A stretch of 64,000 nucleotides of DNA from an uncultured Aquimarina sp. (GCA_947498455.1 CANMKK010000011.1:1-64000); one strand, 5' to 3'. Shown: positions 32,301 to 41,900, counted from the first letter of the stretch. The notes: generated by a model not told the origin, from the sequence alone. A program made the numbers and translations.

Positions 32301-32497
32301 CTACTTTTACAACAGTTCTAGGACTTATTCCCTTATATATAAGTGGAGGTGAGATGTGGGAAGGTATGGCAGTTAGTATTATGATAGGGTTATTATTTGG
32401 TACTGTGATTACTCTATTGTTTATTCCTGCTTTTTATAGTGCATTGTACAAAGTGGATTATAAAAACTACCAATTTAAGGATGAACTTTTAGACTAA
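29387..32497 (+). CDS. RND family efflux transporter permease (AcrB/HAE1-like)
   Basis: The 1036-residue inner-membrane pump has a TM1 start (MNLAKFSIEKNRITFMVLT), two large periplasmic loops and the typical 12-TM layout. The conserved TM4 segment GMLVDNAIVVAE carries the proton-relay Asp, and TM10-11 contain GIVINNAIVLIDRME. It pumps drugs or lipophilic compounds through the adaptor and TolC-like partners. Length is normal for the family. It is the last gene of the operon. Confidence 0.95.
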   Translation: MNLAKFSIEKNRITFMVLTTIIFLGVSMYFGLSRDSMPPFTIRVASVISSFPGASPERVEQLVTDKIEKVVQELPELKEMSSTSRTGISVVSVTLKDEVPENKMQAVWDRLRRKLDALKGLPSEVNPNLDDDGIGDVYGIVVGLTSDGYSYAEMKEFADDIKDDLIKIPDAAKVEMGGEQEERVFVEFDKARLKEYGLSATKLQQSISSINILNSGGQINVGDERIILEPTGNFNSVEDIKNMLISVGDSAQLLKLGDVTTISKGYIDPPTQKVRVNGKDAISLHINLKDNANVITLGEEVNEVVSKWQQRLPVGIELSRVSSLDTYIDFKVSDFINNLIQSIGIVLIVMLVFLGFRTGFVIASLIPIVTIMTFMIMGLMNIGLNQVTLAALIMALGMLVDNAIVVAETILVKMEQGIEKKKAAVEAFSELWMPLLISTLTTSAAFLAFYLSPTSMGDIVGPIFVVISIALLSSWIIALTVITMFCYLFFKVIPKGEKKPSIIDKIIKGLKKYYKNLILWALTNKYKFIIGIFICFFVSIYGFTKIAFIFFPDSDRNMITIDVNLPEGNKIERTVEVVKRIEQYMIDSLQTNMSRTEGIVDWSSYIGEGPESYDLGYSPDEANSNYAHILVNTSAFSQNIAMIDKIDKFTYNNFPNADIKVGALGAGGGGVPIEIKVSGDNPDELSKIAERVKLKLSKISGTKNVKDDWGPKSKKFLIQIDQNRAQTAGITSQDIATSLQTVLDGFQTGEYREDDKSIPILMRSDNNQQQSLASLETLNIYAQNSGKSVPLLQIASIVPAWQYAKIKRFDLRRTINITSELKLTGNASAITTEITPWLDEEIKNWPSGYTYEFGGDAKNSTEAMGSVIGYLPISAFIIVLLLIIQFNSFRKMVMVVLTIPLAIIGVVMGLLVFREPFGFMPFLGVISLAGIVINNAIVLIDRMEIEQKNLGRTEKDAVIAACLQRFRPILLATFTTVLGLIPLYISGGEMWEGMAVSIMIGLLFGTVITLLFIPAFYSALYKVDYKNYQFKDELLD

Positions 32498-32784
32498 AAT
32501 GAGCTATTTTGATCCATTGTATGATGAGAAACAAGTAGTACATTCACTATCTTAATGATTACCGTAGTTTTGATTTACACCATACATTGCTTATGTAGTA
32601 GTATGTGGTGTAAATCTACCTTGAAGTAAAATTAGAAGAAGTTCCTATTTTGAGTATATTCTGGTGTTAGGGAGCTGTCAGAAATACTAATATTAATGAG
32701 ATTTTACTGAATTACCTGATTAAACAATCAGAATCTTATCAGTTACTTCTTTCTGATGTAAATTAAAAGCTTTGATAGTTTTAT

Positions 32785-33447
32785 ATGATCAAAAAATTAT
32801 ATCCATATCGTTTTGAGTTGTTTTTGTTTAGTCAGATAACAATTCTATTTGGGTCTTTGATCGTTCCAGGAGATTTTTTCGAGATGTACATATCGCCTAT
32901 ATTTTTTTTGACAAACTTACTGGCAGGGATTTTATTAATTTCTAAGAAGAAAAAACTCCTGTGGTTTTTTATTATCTTATTTATTACGTCTGGAATTGTT
33001 TTTGGCGCAAATATTATAGAAAATAAGAATAACCAGTTGCGAACTATACTCGAAATGGGAGTGTATTTCTTATTCTGTACTAGTGTCACTTTTGAAATTA
33101 TTAAACAGATTTGGCAAGCTAAGATAGTTAGTCAAAATGTGATTTTTGGATTGATCAGTGGGTATATTGCACTAGGGCTCGTTAGTTTTTTTATTTGCCT
33201 ATCTATAGAGATGACTTACCCAAATTCTTTTGCAGGACTTAATGCGGCCATCGATCAGCCCCAATTATTTACAGAACGATTAATGTATTACGCTTATATT
33301 ACTTTAATGACGATTGGTTATGGAGATATTGTACCTGTGACTGCTTTGGCACAGAAAGCAGCTATTTTAATAGGAATGATAGGGCAGTTTTACTTAGTGA
33401 TTCTAACCGCTATCGTAGTGGGTAAATATGTAAGTAAGAACGAGTAA
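32785..33447 (+). CDS. two-pore-loop-type potassium channel family protein
   Basis: The 220-residue protein has about five to six hydrophobic segments and, near residue 175, the selectivity filter TIGYGDIVP, followed by the inner helix AILIGMIGQFYLVILTAIVVG. It is a potassium channel (Ion_trans_2 type) without an attached TrkA/RCK domain. It is the last host gene before the integrated element. The preceding 32498-32784 holds only a stem-loop (32572-32616) with no T run. Confidence 0.85.
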   Translation: MIKKLYPYRFELFLFSQITILFGSLIVPGDFFEMYISPIFFLTNLLAGILLISKKKKLLWFFIILFITSGIVFGANIIENKNNQLRTILEMGVYFLFCTSVTFEIIKQIWQAKIVSQNVIFGLISGYIALGLVSFFICLSIEMTYPNSFAGLNAAIDQPQLFTERLMYYAYITLMTIGYGDIVPVTALAQKAAILIGMIGQFYLVILTAIVVGKYVSKNE

Positions 33448-33616
33448 TACGATTTTTACTTTATCAAAGCTTAGGTAGTTATAAAACTATATTTTTATCG
33501 TCTAATAAACTAACAGATTTTAAATATCATTGTGTCATTAACAGGATAGAGTGATGGTACATTTGCTGATTTTCTGAATATTTTTCTTACTGTAAGGGAT
33601 ACCATATGAAAATAAA

Positions 33617-33648
33617 AAACCGTTCATTTTCTAATAAATGAACGGTTT
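33617..33648 (-). terminator. native terminator of the split tRNA-Ser/tRNA-Pro operon
   Basis: AAACCGTTCATTT and its exact inverse flank a 6-base loop, 7 bases from the left copy of the tRNA 3' end. On the minus strand it would directly follow tRNA-Pro if the element were absent, so I infer it once ended that operon. Confidence 0.65.
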
Positions 33649-33654
33649 AACTCA

Positions 33655-33678
33655 GTCGGGGTGGCAGGATTCGAACCT
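33655..33678. repeat. left attachment site (tRNA-Pro 3' fragment)
   Basis: These 24 bases (GTCGGGGTGGCAGG then ATTCGAACCT) are identical to 56662-56685, the 3' end of the intact minus-strand tRNA-Pro. Sequence beyond each copy differs. They mark the ends of the integrated element. Confidence 0.9.
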
Positions 33679-33800
33679 ACCATCTTATACGTGTATTTTT
33701 ATAGTGTTTTGTCGTTGTTTACGCCAAAAATAAAGGCTTTAAGCCAATAAACACGTTATTTTATTCTAAAAATGTTATTCCAATCATTTCTGTAAATTTA

Positions 33801-33820
33801 GTGACGTGAAGTGACGTGAA
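33801..33820. repeat. tandem GTGACGTGAA decamers (possible integrase arm sites)
   Basis: Two perfect tandem copies of GTGACGTGAA lie 123 bases inside the left att core. TGACGT also occurs twice in the same orientation at 56583 and 56595, 62-79 bases inside the right core. Matching short repeats on both sides of the att core are the layout of integrase arm-binding sites. Confidence 0.45.
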
Positions 33821-33884
33821 TATAACTAATTCACATTCAGAAAGATATACGCTTATTCGAAATTAATTTGATATTTTTTTAAAA

Positions 33885-33909
33885 AAAAAGGGTAACATTT
33901 TACCCTTTC
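33885..33909 (-). terminator. leftward Rho-independent terminator near the element's left end
   Basis: The hairpin AAAGGGTAA/TTACCCTTT is followed on the minus strand by an unbroken T run. It would stop leftward transcription before the attachment site. Apart from this, the arm repeats and the promoter at 34121, 33679-34364 holds no gene. Confidence 0.6.
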
Positions 33910-34120
33910 GCTACATTAAGTTTATGGAAAGATATTTTTTTTAAAGCTATATGTGAGTGTAAAAAAAATATGGTTTTACCATAATTTAAGTAAGCTAAAA
34001 ATCTGATTGAAAATATTTTATTCAAAAATCAGAGAGTTTTAATCTAACGCAGATTAAATAATATTATATATATGTATATTTAAAAAAAACCTCTTTTATT
34101 ATAAATAATCTTTGTTTTCA

Positions 34121-34150
34121 TTTGATTTTTTAACATTATTTTTATCTTTG
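34121..34150 (+). promoter_or_regulatory. main rightward promoter of the element
   Basis: TTTG (34121-34124) and TATCTTTG (34143-34150) are separated by 18 bases, a near-perfect Bacteroidota TTTG / TAnnTTTG promoter. It lies about 215 bases before the first HTH gene and is followed at once by a palindromic operator. Confidence 0.7.
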
Positions 34151-34155
34151 TAACG

Positions 34156-34183
34156 ACACGAAAAGTCGTGTTAAACGTCGTGT
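34156..34183. promoter_or_regulatory. operator with three TCGTGT half-sites over the transcription start
   Basis: ACACGA (34156-34161) and TCGTGT (34166-34171) form an inverted pair around AAAG, and a third TCGTGT follows at 34178-34183, one turn on. TAACGACA is also repeated at 34151 and 34195. The position at the expected +1 suggests a repressor-binding site. Confidence 0.55.
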
Positions 34184-34364
34184 TATGGCGTAGATAACGA
34201 CAAATTAAAGATTTATTTATTTTTATACCACCCCTTGCAACAAATTAAATAAGTCACCGTTATTTTTATATATATTTTTTGCTATTTTTAAATATTATTT
34301 TGATTAATAACTTTACTCTACCCCATTATTTAATTTTATTAACGTACTAAACAGTAAACGATTT

Positions 34365-34694
34365 ATGAAAAAAAGGGAAACTTCAAAAGGTAAGAAATAC
34401 CGCATTCTTGAACTTTTAAAAAAACTACCACATGAAGAATATCGAGTAGCTAAGAAAAAGCTACCAATACTATTAGAAGTAAGTACTAGAACATTTGAAA
34501 GGTGGTTATATCTCCCATTAGATACAAAAACCGAGGTATCAGTTGGTAAACTAGTAATCTTATCTAAATACTTAAAACTTTCTTCAATGGAAGAACTTAT
34601 TAATTATGAGGTAAAACAAACCACTACCAAAAATTCAAAAAAGGCAGATACAAAGGGCACAGATTTAATAAAAGAATTTAACTTAACCAAATAA
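34365..34694 (+). CDS. small helix-turn-helix DNA-binding protein
   Basis: The 109-residue, Lys-rich protein has a helix-turn-helix-like segment in the middle (about 25-50: KKKLPILLEVSTRTFERWLY), followed by a second helical pair (VGKLVILSKYLKLSSMEELI). It is the first gene of the rightward element operon and ends 5 bases before the next one. It probably controls replication or early transcription; the exact family is not recognised. Confidence 0.6.
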   Translation: MKKRETSKGKKYRILELLKKLPHEEYRVAKKKLPILLEVSTRTFERWLYLPLDTKTEVSVGKLVILSKYLKLSSMEELINYEVKQTTTKNSKKADTKGTDLIKEFNLTK

Positions 34695-34699
34695 TTGTT

Positions 34700-34906
34700 A
34701 TGCATACAATCACACGTTTTAAGGCATCAAATAAAACTACTCTAGCCAATGCTTATAAAGTATCATTGTATACTTTTCAAAAATGGCTACGACCTATCAA
34801 AACAGACTTAGGAGAATATACAGGGAATATCTACAGTCCAAAACAAGTATCTAAAATCGTTCAGCATTTAGGATTACCCGAAGATTTAAAACTGATAAGT
34901 GTCTAA
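34700..34906 (+). CDS. small helix-turn-helix protein
   Basis: The 68-residue protein has the segment TTLANAYKVSLYTFQKWLRP, which resembles both the HTH of the preceding gene and MerR/excisionase-like helices, and then SPKQVSKIVQHLGLP. It overlaps the next gene by 8 bases. It may be an excisionase or replication accessory factor. Confidence 0.55.
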   Translation: MHTITRFKASNKTTLANAYKVSLYTFQKWLRPIKTDLGEYTGNIYSPKQVSKIVQHLGLPEDLKLISV

Positions 34907-35414
34907 AAGCTATGATAAGATAGTTTGTGACTTTGAAAAAGCAGTTGTTCAACTGCAAAAAGACTTACAGTACTTAGCTGATAAAAATTCTCTGAGTACT
35001 AAGTTTTTTGACAAACAGAACCGTATTATTAAATCGCTGATTGATTACCACGAAAGAACACAAACGTACACCGAACAATTAGAAAAAGAATCATTAAAGT
35101 ATCAAAAAGAGAAATACGAACAAGTTCAAAGCTATATAGAACGTATCATAAGTTTTGAAGCTATTTGTATTATTCACGGCATCATTGATTTTCCTATGTG
35201 GTTATCCAAAGGAAAATCAATTTTGTTGTATGAAGCTGAGGAGTTAGGTAAAAATAAAGAAATGCGACTACCTATACTCTTAAATGATAAACTACAGCAA
35301 TTATCCATAGATGAGAGGAATACAGTTATGGATATTTTGCAAAAGGACATAAACACAGCTATAGAAAAGCTGATAAATAAGATTAATAAGGGAATAAGTA
35401 AATCTTATACATGA
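34899..35414 (+). CDS. coiled-coil protein of unknown function
   Basis: The 171-residue protein starts at GTG (34899), because the frame has no earlier start and this one overlaps the previous stop. Residues about 5-90 are highly charged and helical (coiled-coil). The C-terminal half contains a short hydrophobic stretch (FEAICIIHGIIDFPMWL) and another helix. Its stop overlaps the ATG of the ATPase gene (ATGA), implying translational coupling and a replication-related role. Confidence 0.65.
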   Translation: MSKSYDKIVCDFEKAVVQLQKDLQYLADKNSLSTKFFDKQNRIIKSLIDYHERTQTYTEQLEKESLKYQKEKYEQVQSYIERIISFEAICIIHGIIDFPMWLSKGKSILLYEAEELGKNKEMRLPILLNDKLQQLSIDERNTVMDILQKDINTAIEKLINKINKGISKSYT

Positions 35415-36736
35415 AACTAGAACATAAAGAGATAAGACCAAAAAATATAAATGATTTAGAGAACAATCAAGAGAAGAAGGAAAACAAAACAATAATTCAT
35501 AAAATACAAGATTACTTGGACGTGAACTATGAGTTACGTATCAATGTACTTACTATGGAATTGGAATACAGAAGTATTAAGCAATTGAGGTTTAAAACTT
35601 TAGATGACAGGCAACTAAATACGATTTGGATGGATATTCAAAATAGCGGGATTAAATGTACGGATAGTACCCTTATGAAAATCTTAAATTCCAACTACAC
35701 AAAATCATTTCATCCTATCAAAGATTATTTTAAAGGGCTTCCAGAACCAGACGGAAAAGATTACATACAAGAACTTGCTGATACTATTACCATAGAAGAT
35801 ATTGAAATTGATGATATAAAGCTAAAAGATTTATGGTATGGCTATTTAAAAAAATGGCTTGTTGCAAGTGCTTCTACTTGTTTAGGATTAGGTATTAACC
35901 AAACATGCCTTATTCTTGTAGGAGGTCAAGGATCAGGTAAAACCACATGGTTAAATAAACTCTGCCCTGATAACATGAAAGATTTTCTTGTATGTTCACA
36001 TATTAACCCGTCTTTAACAGATAAAAACACCGCTAACTTTTTAGCGGAAAAATGGTTTGTAAATGTGGATGACCAACTAGAGACAATTTTCGGTAAGGAT
36101 TTTAACTCTATGAAAGCTATCATTACTGCACCTTTTGTTACTATTAGGAAACTATTTCATAAACTAACAAAAACGCGCCCAAGAATATGCTCTTTTATGG
36201 GGTCGGTCAATAGTCGCCGTTTTCTTACTGATTCAGAAAACAGAAGATATTTAGTGTTTTCTACTGAGGAAATAAATTATAAGCATACTACCAATATGCA
36301 TAAAGTATGGGCGCAAGCAGCTCACCTAGCAAAGAATAATTTTCAATACTGGTTTTCTCATGAGGAAATGAAACAGTTAAATAAGGTTAACGACATTTAC
36401 AAACAAAGTACAATTGAGGAAGAATGGTTATTAAAGTTATATGAACGTTGCGAACCAAATGACCCAAAGGCAATGTTTTTAATGCCGTCTGAGATGCTTT
36501 CACAAATGAATGCACATTCTGGGTTAAGAATGTCGAGTAAACGGCTCTCACAAGCTATGGAGCGTCTTAAATATGGTCAACCTATATCTAAAAGGATAAA
36601 AGGAAAAGGATCAAGAAAAGTATTTCCTGTCCGTTTGGTATCTGACGAAATGGAAAACAACCTACAAAAAGAGTTTAGGGATATGCACAAAGAAAAACCT
36701 ACCCCTCAAAGGCTCGATACAGAATTACCACTATAA
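35411..36736 (+). CDS. VapE-like / superfamily 3-type replication ATPase
   Basis: The 441-residue protein has a Walker A motif GGQGSGKT (171-178), a Walker B-like NVDDQ, and a GSVNSRRFLTDSENRRYLVF block, all typical of virulence-associated E (VapE) proteins and SF3-like helicases of phages and islands. The N-terminal 150 residues lack a recognisable primase motif. It is the only obvious NTPase in the element and lies next to the iteron array, so it is the likely replication helicase. Confidence 0.85.
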   Translation: MKLEHKEIRPKNINDLENNQEKKENKTIIHKIQDYLDVNYELRINVLTMELEYRSIKQLRFKTLDDRQLNTIWMDIQNSGIKCTDSTLMKILNSNYTKSFHPIKDYFKGLPEPDGKDYIQELADTITIEDIEIDDIKLKDLWYGYLKKWLVASASTCLGLGINQTCLILVGGQGSGKTTWLNKLCPDNMKDFLVCSHINPSLTDKNTANFLAEKWFVNVDDQLETIFGKDFNSMKAIITAPFVTIRKLFHKLTKTRPRICSFMGSVNSRRFLTDSENRRYLVFSTEEINYKHTTNMHKVWAQAAHLAKNNFQYWFSHEEMKQLNKVNDIYKQSTIEEEWLLKLYERCEPNDPKAMFLMPSEMLSQMNAHSGLRMSSKRLSQAMERLKYGQPISKRIKGKGSRKVFPVRLVSDEMENNLQKEFRDMHKEKPTPQRLDTELPL

Positions 36737-36752
36737 TTATAGTCATCCCATA

Positions 36753-36788
36753 AAAAAACCGATATATACCATATCGGTTTTTTTATGG
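36753..36788 (+). terminator. Rho-independent terminator after the ATPase gene
   Basis: The hairpin ACCGATA/TATCGGT, preceded by an A run and followed by a T run, separates the replication operon from the origin-like region. Confidence 0.8.
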
Positions 36789-36798
36789 TAACAAACGC

Positions 36799-37060
36799 TA
36801 CCACACGAATTTTTAAAACCACATTTTTGTCATTTTTATAACTTGAAAGCCTTATAAGGCTAACTATTTGAATTTCAATAAATCCTTTTTCTTTTTTTTA
36901 TTTCGTTAAAACCACGCTACCACACTACCACATACCACATTACTATTATTATAATATATATATACTTAATAATAAGTAATATAGTAATAGTTGTAAAGAA
37001 AGATATTGAGGTTAAATGTGGTAACTGTGGTAGCAATTAAAAAAGTGTGGTAGTGTGGTA
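36799..37060. other. candidate replication origin: symmetric TACCACA iterons around an AT-rich core
   Basis: TACCACA occurs at 36799, 36918, 36926 and 36933; its inverse TGTGGTA occurs at 37017, 37026, 37046 and 37054. The two inner sets of three and four face each other across a 77-base core (36940-37016) that is almost purely A/T and itself contains ATTACTATT-type inverted segments. This is the architecture of an iteron origin with a DNA-unwinding element, beside the only helicase gene. No gene lies in 36737-37229. Confidence 0.7.
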
Positions 37061-37229
37061 GGCAAAAAACAGCACTTTTCAGTTTTATGTTTTTTTCTTT
37101 GATTTTTAGGAACTGGAACAATCAATAATTGGCAGAATGCAGACTAAATCAAGCTATATTTTAACAAATTCAGGGAAAAAACTTCTAAATTTATTTAATT
37201 TCACCTTGTAAAACGTAAATAAATGGTAA

Positions 37230-38114
37230 ATGGAAGGGTTTAAAAATATCATTAGTATTTTAACTAGTATTCTAAAAATTAGTAGAAATAACTTTCCCGA
37301 AGTATTATCAATACCAACATTTTTAGGAGGTCTATGGCAATTTATCGGTTTAATGAGAGTAGGGATTCCATATGGACGGTTTTTTTCTGTTTCACAATTA
37401 ATTGCCGATGGGCTGTTGACTTTACTGTTAATCGCAGTCCTGTTTGCTGTTACAACTGCGATGATAGTTTTTTTAGATTACATCAATGAATATAAATTAA
37501 AAATAACCTTAAAAAACAAAAGTGATTTTTTCCAGATTTTTATATTTATAATAATTTGTCAAAGTGTTATAACGGCTGGTATTATAGTTTTTTTATTTTT
37601 TTATAGACCACTTCCAAATATTACGGTTCTAGGAATAGTTTTTTTGTCTTTATTAATTTCTTCAATAATTTTCGTAACGATAACTTTTTATGTTGAAAAA
37701 TATATAGAGAAAAAGAAAAAATCGAAAAAGCAACCAAAATTGAAGGTACAAGAAAACAATAAAGAAAAAGAAGAAAGTGAAATTTTAAAAGAAAGATTAA
37801 AAGAGTTTATCGTATATTTCTCTATAGGTTCATTAGTGATAATATCACTATTTTATCTGGCAAATAAATTTTTCCTTATACCTAATGATCTTGAAAATAT
37901 GAAAAGAGTGTCCTGTCTAATTGATAATGATTTTCCAAACAAAAAGGATAGGGAAGTAATTTATTATAATGATAAGTATATTTTTGTTGAAGTACTCACC
38001 TCAAAAGAAGAGAAGATTATACAGGTATATGAGTATAAAGAGTTATTTAACTCTAACGCTTGTAAAAAGGAAAAAATAAATTCCAATACTCCTAAAGAAA
38101 CTTATTGTTTTTAA
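37230..38114 (+). CDS. multi-pass membrane protein, unknown
   Basis: The 294-residue protein has about four or five hydrophobic segments (about 60-90, 105-130, 133-155, 190-212). A Lys/Glu-rich stretch lies between the third and last, and a C-terminal soluble domain of about 80 residues follows. No family is recognised. It is the first gene after the origin candidate and may belong to the structural operon or be a separate accessory gene. Confidence 0.55.
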   Translation: MEGFKNIISILTSILKISRNNFPEVLSIPTFLGGLWQFIGLMRVGIPYGRFFSVSQLIADGLLTLLLIAVLFAVTTAMIVFLDYINEYKLKITLKNKSDFFQIFIFIIICQSVITAGIIVFLFFYRPLPNITVLGIVFLSLLISSIIFVTITFYVEKYIEKKKKSKKQPKLKVQENNKEKEESEILKERLKEFIVYFSIGSLVIISLFYLANKFFLIPNDLENMKRVSCLIDNDFPNKKDREVIYYNDKYIFVEVLTSKEEKIIQVYEYKELFNSNACKKEKINSNTPKETYCF

Positions 38115-38186
38115 AATTTCATTAAAATTATTTAAGTCCTTCTAAAAACCACAACGCATAATCTACAGTGGTTGCACATTTGACCT

Positions 38187-38675
38187 ATGAAAAAATACAT
38201 AGGTCTTATTATTCTTATTTTTTTAGTAATAGCAGGTAAAAAAGGCGTGACGTTATTTAAAAAATTCCGTCACGCCCAACGCCTAAAAATTGGAGTATCT
38301 AAATTCAAATTATTAAATATCTCCTCTACCATTCAAAGCAATATTGTTTTGAATATCAGCAATTTTTCCAATACTACTTTTGCTTTAGATCAAATAAATA
38401 TAGATGTCTATACGCCTACAGGTGAACTACTAGCAAAACAAGTTTCCCCTCTTAAAGCTCCTTTGTTTATAAGCCCCAACCAAAATACCACCTTGCCAAT
38501 TATCTATAAAATCAACGCCCCCATATTGATTTCAGAGATTAAAAAACAGGGTGGTATTACAAGTGTACTGGCAAATTTCTTGACTTCGGGAAAAAAAGGC
38601 ATACCTCTAATCCTTAAAGGTTTTATAGTGTCAGGAATGATAGAAAAATCAATTAATGAAACCCTAACCGTCTAA
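38187..38675 (+). CDS. membrane-anchored LEA14-like (WHy-type) domain protein
   Basis: The 162-residue protein has an N-terminal transmembrane helix (about 3-20). A beta-rich domain follows (about 35-130: KFKLLNISSTIQSNIVLNIS, INIDVYTPTGELLAKQ) with the pattern of LEA14/WHy domains. It looks like a membrane-attached structural protein. It opens the compact operon that runs to 47067, with only 3 bases to the next gene. Confidence 0.6.
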   Translation: MKKYIGLIILIFLVIAGKKGVTLFKKFRHAQRLKIGVSKFKLLNISSTIQSNIVLNISNFSNTTFALDQINIDVYTPTGELLAKQVSPLKAPLFISPNQNTTLPIIYKINAPILISEIKKQGGITSVLANFLTSGKKGIPLILKGFIVSGMIEKSINETLTV

Positions 38676-38678
38676 ATT

Positions 38679-38954
38679 ATGGAAAATATAGCCCTACTTA
38701 TCTTATCAATATCCTTTACTGCCGTTATCGGTGTTATTGGTTATTTCCTTCGTTCAGTTCATACAGAAGTACAACAATTCATCAAAGAACTTACAGATTA
38801 TACCAGTAAGCTAAAGCAATTAATTGTAGGTATTCAAACTCAAATTGATAAAGGTATTGAAACCGATATTGTAGAGATCAAGGCAGATATTAAAGCCCTT
38901 TACAAAGCTTCACAGCAAAATACAAACCTTCTTAACAAAAACCGATTAAACTAA
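38679..38954 (+). CDS. single-TM coiled-coil protein
   Basis: The 91-residue protein has an N-terminal transmembrane segment (about 3-24) followed by an amphipathic helix (TEVQQFIKELTDYTSKLKQL). It resembles small membrane proteins of internal-membrane phages in form only; no homology is claimed. Its stop overlaps the ATG of the next gene by one base. Confidence 0.6.
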   Translation: MENIALLILSISFTAVIGVIGYFLRSVHTEVQQFIKELTDYTSKLKQLIVGIQTQIDKGIETDIVEIKADIKALYKASQQNTNLLNKNRLN

Positions 38955-41900
38955 TGCATTTCGATATTGATACATATAACCCTATGGAAGCCATTGGCAA
39001 AATCGAGGATGCGGGCAAACTTGTCGAAGGTGGTGGTATTGACCGTTACTGGAAGCGTCACCCTATTAGTCTGGATTTCAAAAAATTGTTCAACGACACA
39101 ATATCAAACGATTGGCTTTATGATAGCAACCTTGCATTAAAACATTTTAATTTACGAAGTATTGAGTTTGGCAACTGGATGAACCAAAAAGACCGAGCCA
39201 ATTTTTTGTATTCCTCTAGTTTATCCCTGCATCATTTAGCCCTTATATATGATCTTAAAGACGATCAAATAGGGCTAAATGGCAAACTATCACTAGCATT
39301 AGGAGCAAGAGGTAGCGGACAGGCTTTAGCACATTACGAACCTTTAAAGCGATCTGTCATTAACCTTACTAAAACAAAAGGTGTTGGTTCACTTGCTCAC
39401 GAATTTGCCCATGCCATTGATAACATCATATCTTTTTATACAGGTGGTAAAGTGCAAAAATGGGTTTCTGGTGGCGACTCTATCCGTAAGGGATATAGCA
39501 CAACTATTGCTAAAAAAGGGAACTATTTCGAAAAGCAATTTGAAGAACTGTTCAACATTCTATATTACACTAAAGAAGGTAAGAAAACAGATTTTAATAC
39601 GGATATAAGTAAGCTACCCGATTACTGGAATCAACGAAATGAAGTATTCGCCAGAACCTTTGAGGTATACACTTTTTATAAATTAAAGGAACAAGGTATG
39701 AAAAACCAATTTTTGGCTAAGTCTTCATACGCGAATGAAAGATACCCTTCTATTGATTTAGTACTAAAAGCTTCAAGACATATAGATAATATCATAAAAC
39801 GCGGGTTCAATCTTATGAAACGTAACAAGGCATTAAGCGGTTTGGTTACTGTTTCAGGATATGATGGTTTTAGAAAAACCTTAAAAAAACACGCAGACTT
39901 AGAGGATACTCTTAATAATATGCAACGTATCGCCCTTAGGGATACGCCACAGGTGAAAGAGTTAGCCACATCTTTACAGGGCAATACCGTTGCAGAAACA
40001 GCACAAAATATATGGAATTATTTACGTGCCAATACCCGATATAAACTAGATCAAAACGGTATTGAAGAATTAAGAACCCCAGTGCGTAGTCTGGTTGATG
40101 GTAAAAAAGGAATTACTGATCCGAGTTTTGGTATTGATTGCGATGATTATACTATCCTAATTTCAGCTTTATTATTAAACCTGAACATTCGCCACGAATA
40201 CAGAGTAACGGCTTATAAAGAAATAGGAAAATTCCAACATATATACCCTGTTGCATTTGATAGCTTAGGAAACCATTTTGTAATAGATGTTGTACCAGAA
40301 ATACCACGCTTTAATTATGAAGCAAAACCAATTATTGACTTAAAAACTATACCCATGGAATTACATGAATTATCAGGCGTTGGTGATGAATTGCCAAACT
40401 CTGTTTTAGAAGAACAAAAACACGAATTATTAGAAGAATTAAACCAACCTTTTAGCCTGTCTGGTATTGATGATGAAAATGATGATATACTAGAAGATTC
40501 ATTTTTATCTGGTTTTGCAGAGGTTGAAACGGAGGAAGAAGCAGAAATTGTATTAAATGGCAGAGATGATATAAACCTTCTTATTGATCGTGGATTATTG
40601 GCAGAAGTCAATAAATCCAAAGTTGCCTTAGAGAAAGAACTACGAAACCCAACAGCATTAAGCCAAACTATTAATGTGCGCAGAGAACTTGCCCTTATTA
40701 AAACAGTTATGCAACGTTGGAATAATGAAGATGCCAGAGAAGCAGCGATACAAAATGCCATCAATTCAGGTAGTAGCTATTCGAATTTTTACAAAGCTTT
40801 ACAAGTAAGCATTAATCACTTTGAAAATGAAAGTTTACAGGGTATTGACGATGAAGAACTAGACGAGCCTATTTATTTGGCTAAAGTGGATATGACCAAT
40901 GTGCAATTTGATGACCTTTTAGATGATGAAAACCCCGAATTAAGTGGATTAGGCGATTTGGGAAGGCGTAGACGTAGACGAGGGTTTTTCAAAAGGATAT
41001 GGCGAAAAGTAAAAAAAGTTGGTAAAAAAGTAATCAAAGCAGTTAAGAAGTTTAGTCCTTCACATATTCTAATTCGTGCAGCTATAAGGTTAGTTCTAAA
41101 AATCAACTTGTTTAAAATAGCATCCCGTTTGATATATGGGTACTTGACAGAGACACAGGCAAAAGAACGGGGCATGGATTTAAATCAATGGCGTAAGGTT
41201 GTCCGTGCTAAAAACAGGCTTGAAAAATTCTATGTAAAAAGAATGGGCGGTAAAGCCAGTAAGTTTAGAAAGGCTATTGTTAGTGGGCGCGCCAGAAAAA
41301 AAACAGGAGTCAGATTATCGGGCACTGATGATTTAGGCGTAGTGGTTACTACTACAGCAGCAGCGGGAACTACAGCAGCTAGCGGGTTTATAGTATTTGC
41401 TAAAAAAATCTTGAAGTTTGTTAAACTTGATAAGTTGTTTAAGAAAGTGGTTGATAAAATCAAAAAGAAACGTCGTGGTGGTGATTCTAATCAAGCAACC
41501 ACTAATACTATTGAACCAAACACTGTATCTACTGTTAAGTTTGAAGATACTAACCCACATTTTAACGAACAATCAACCTCATTTAATACGCGATCTATGA
41601 ACAATAATCCAGCGATACCAACCCCCACTCCTGTAGGATTTAAGAGCAAAGTAATTGCCTTTTTCAAAAAACACAAGAAAAAAATTATAGGTAGTGGTAT
41701 AGTTGTAGTTCTTGCTATTATAGGTGTCTTGTTTTGGCAAAAGAGTAAAAAGAAAAAGAAACGCTCCCTTGCAGGTGTTAAAGCTGCTAAAACAAGAGCC
41801 AGAAACCGTAAACGTGCCTTAAACGGTGTATCTGTTAGACGTTCGGGAAATACTCCAAAACGTAGAACTTCTCCAAAAACACTTAAAATAGCATCGGGTA

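Noticed and set aside
32572-32616. stem-loop behind the RND pump gene read as a terminator
   Set aside because: The arms GATTTACACC/GGTGTAAATC pair, but no T run follows on either strand, so it was not listed as a terminator.
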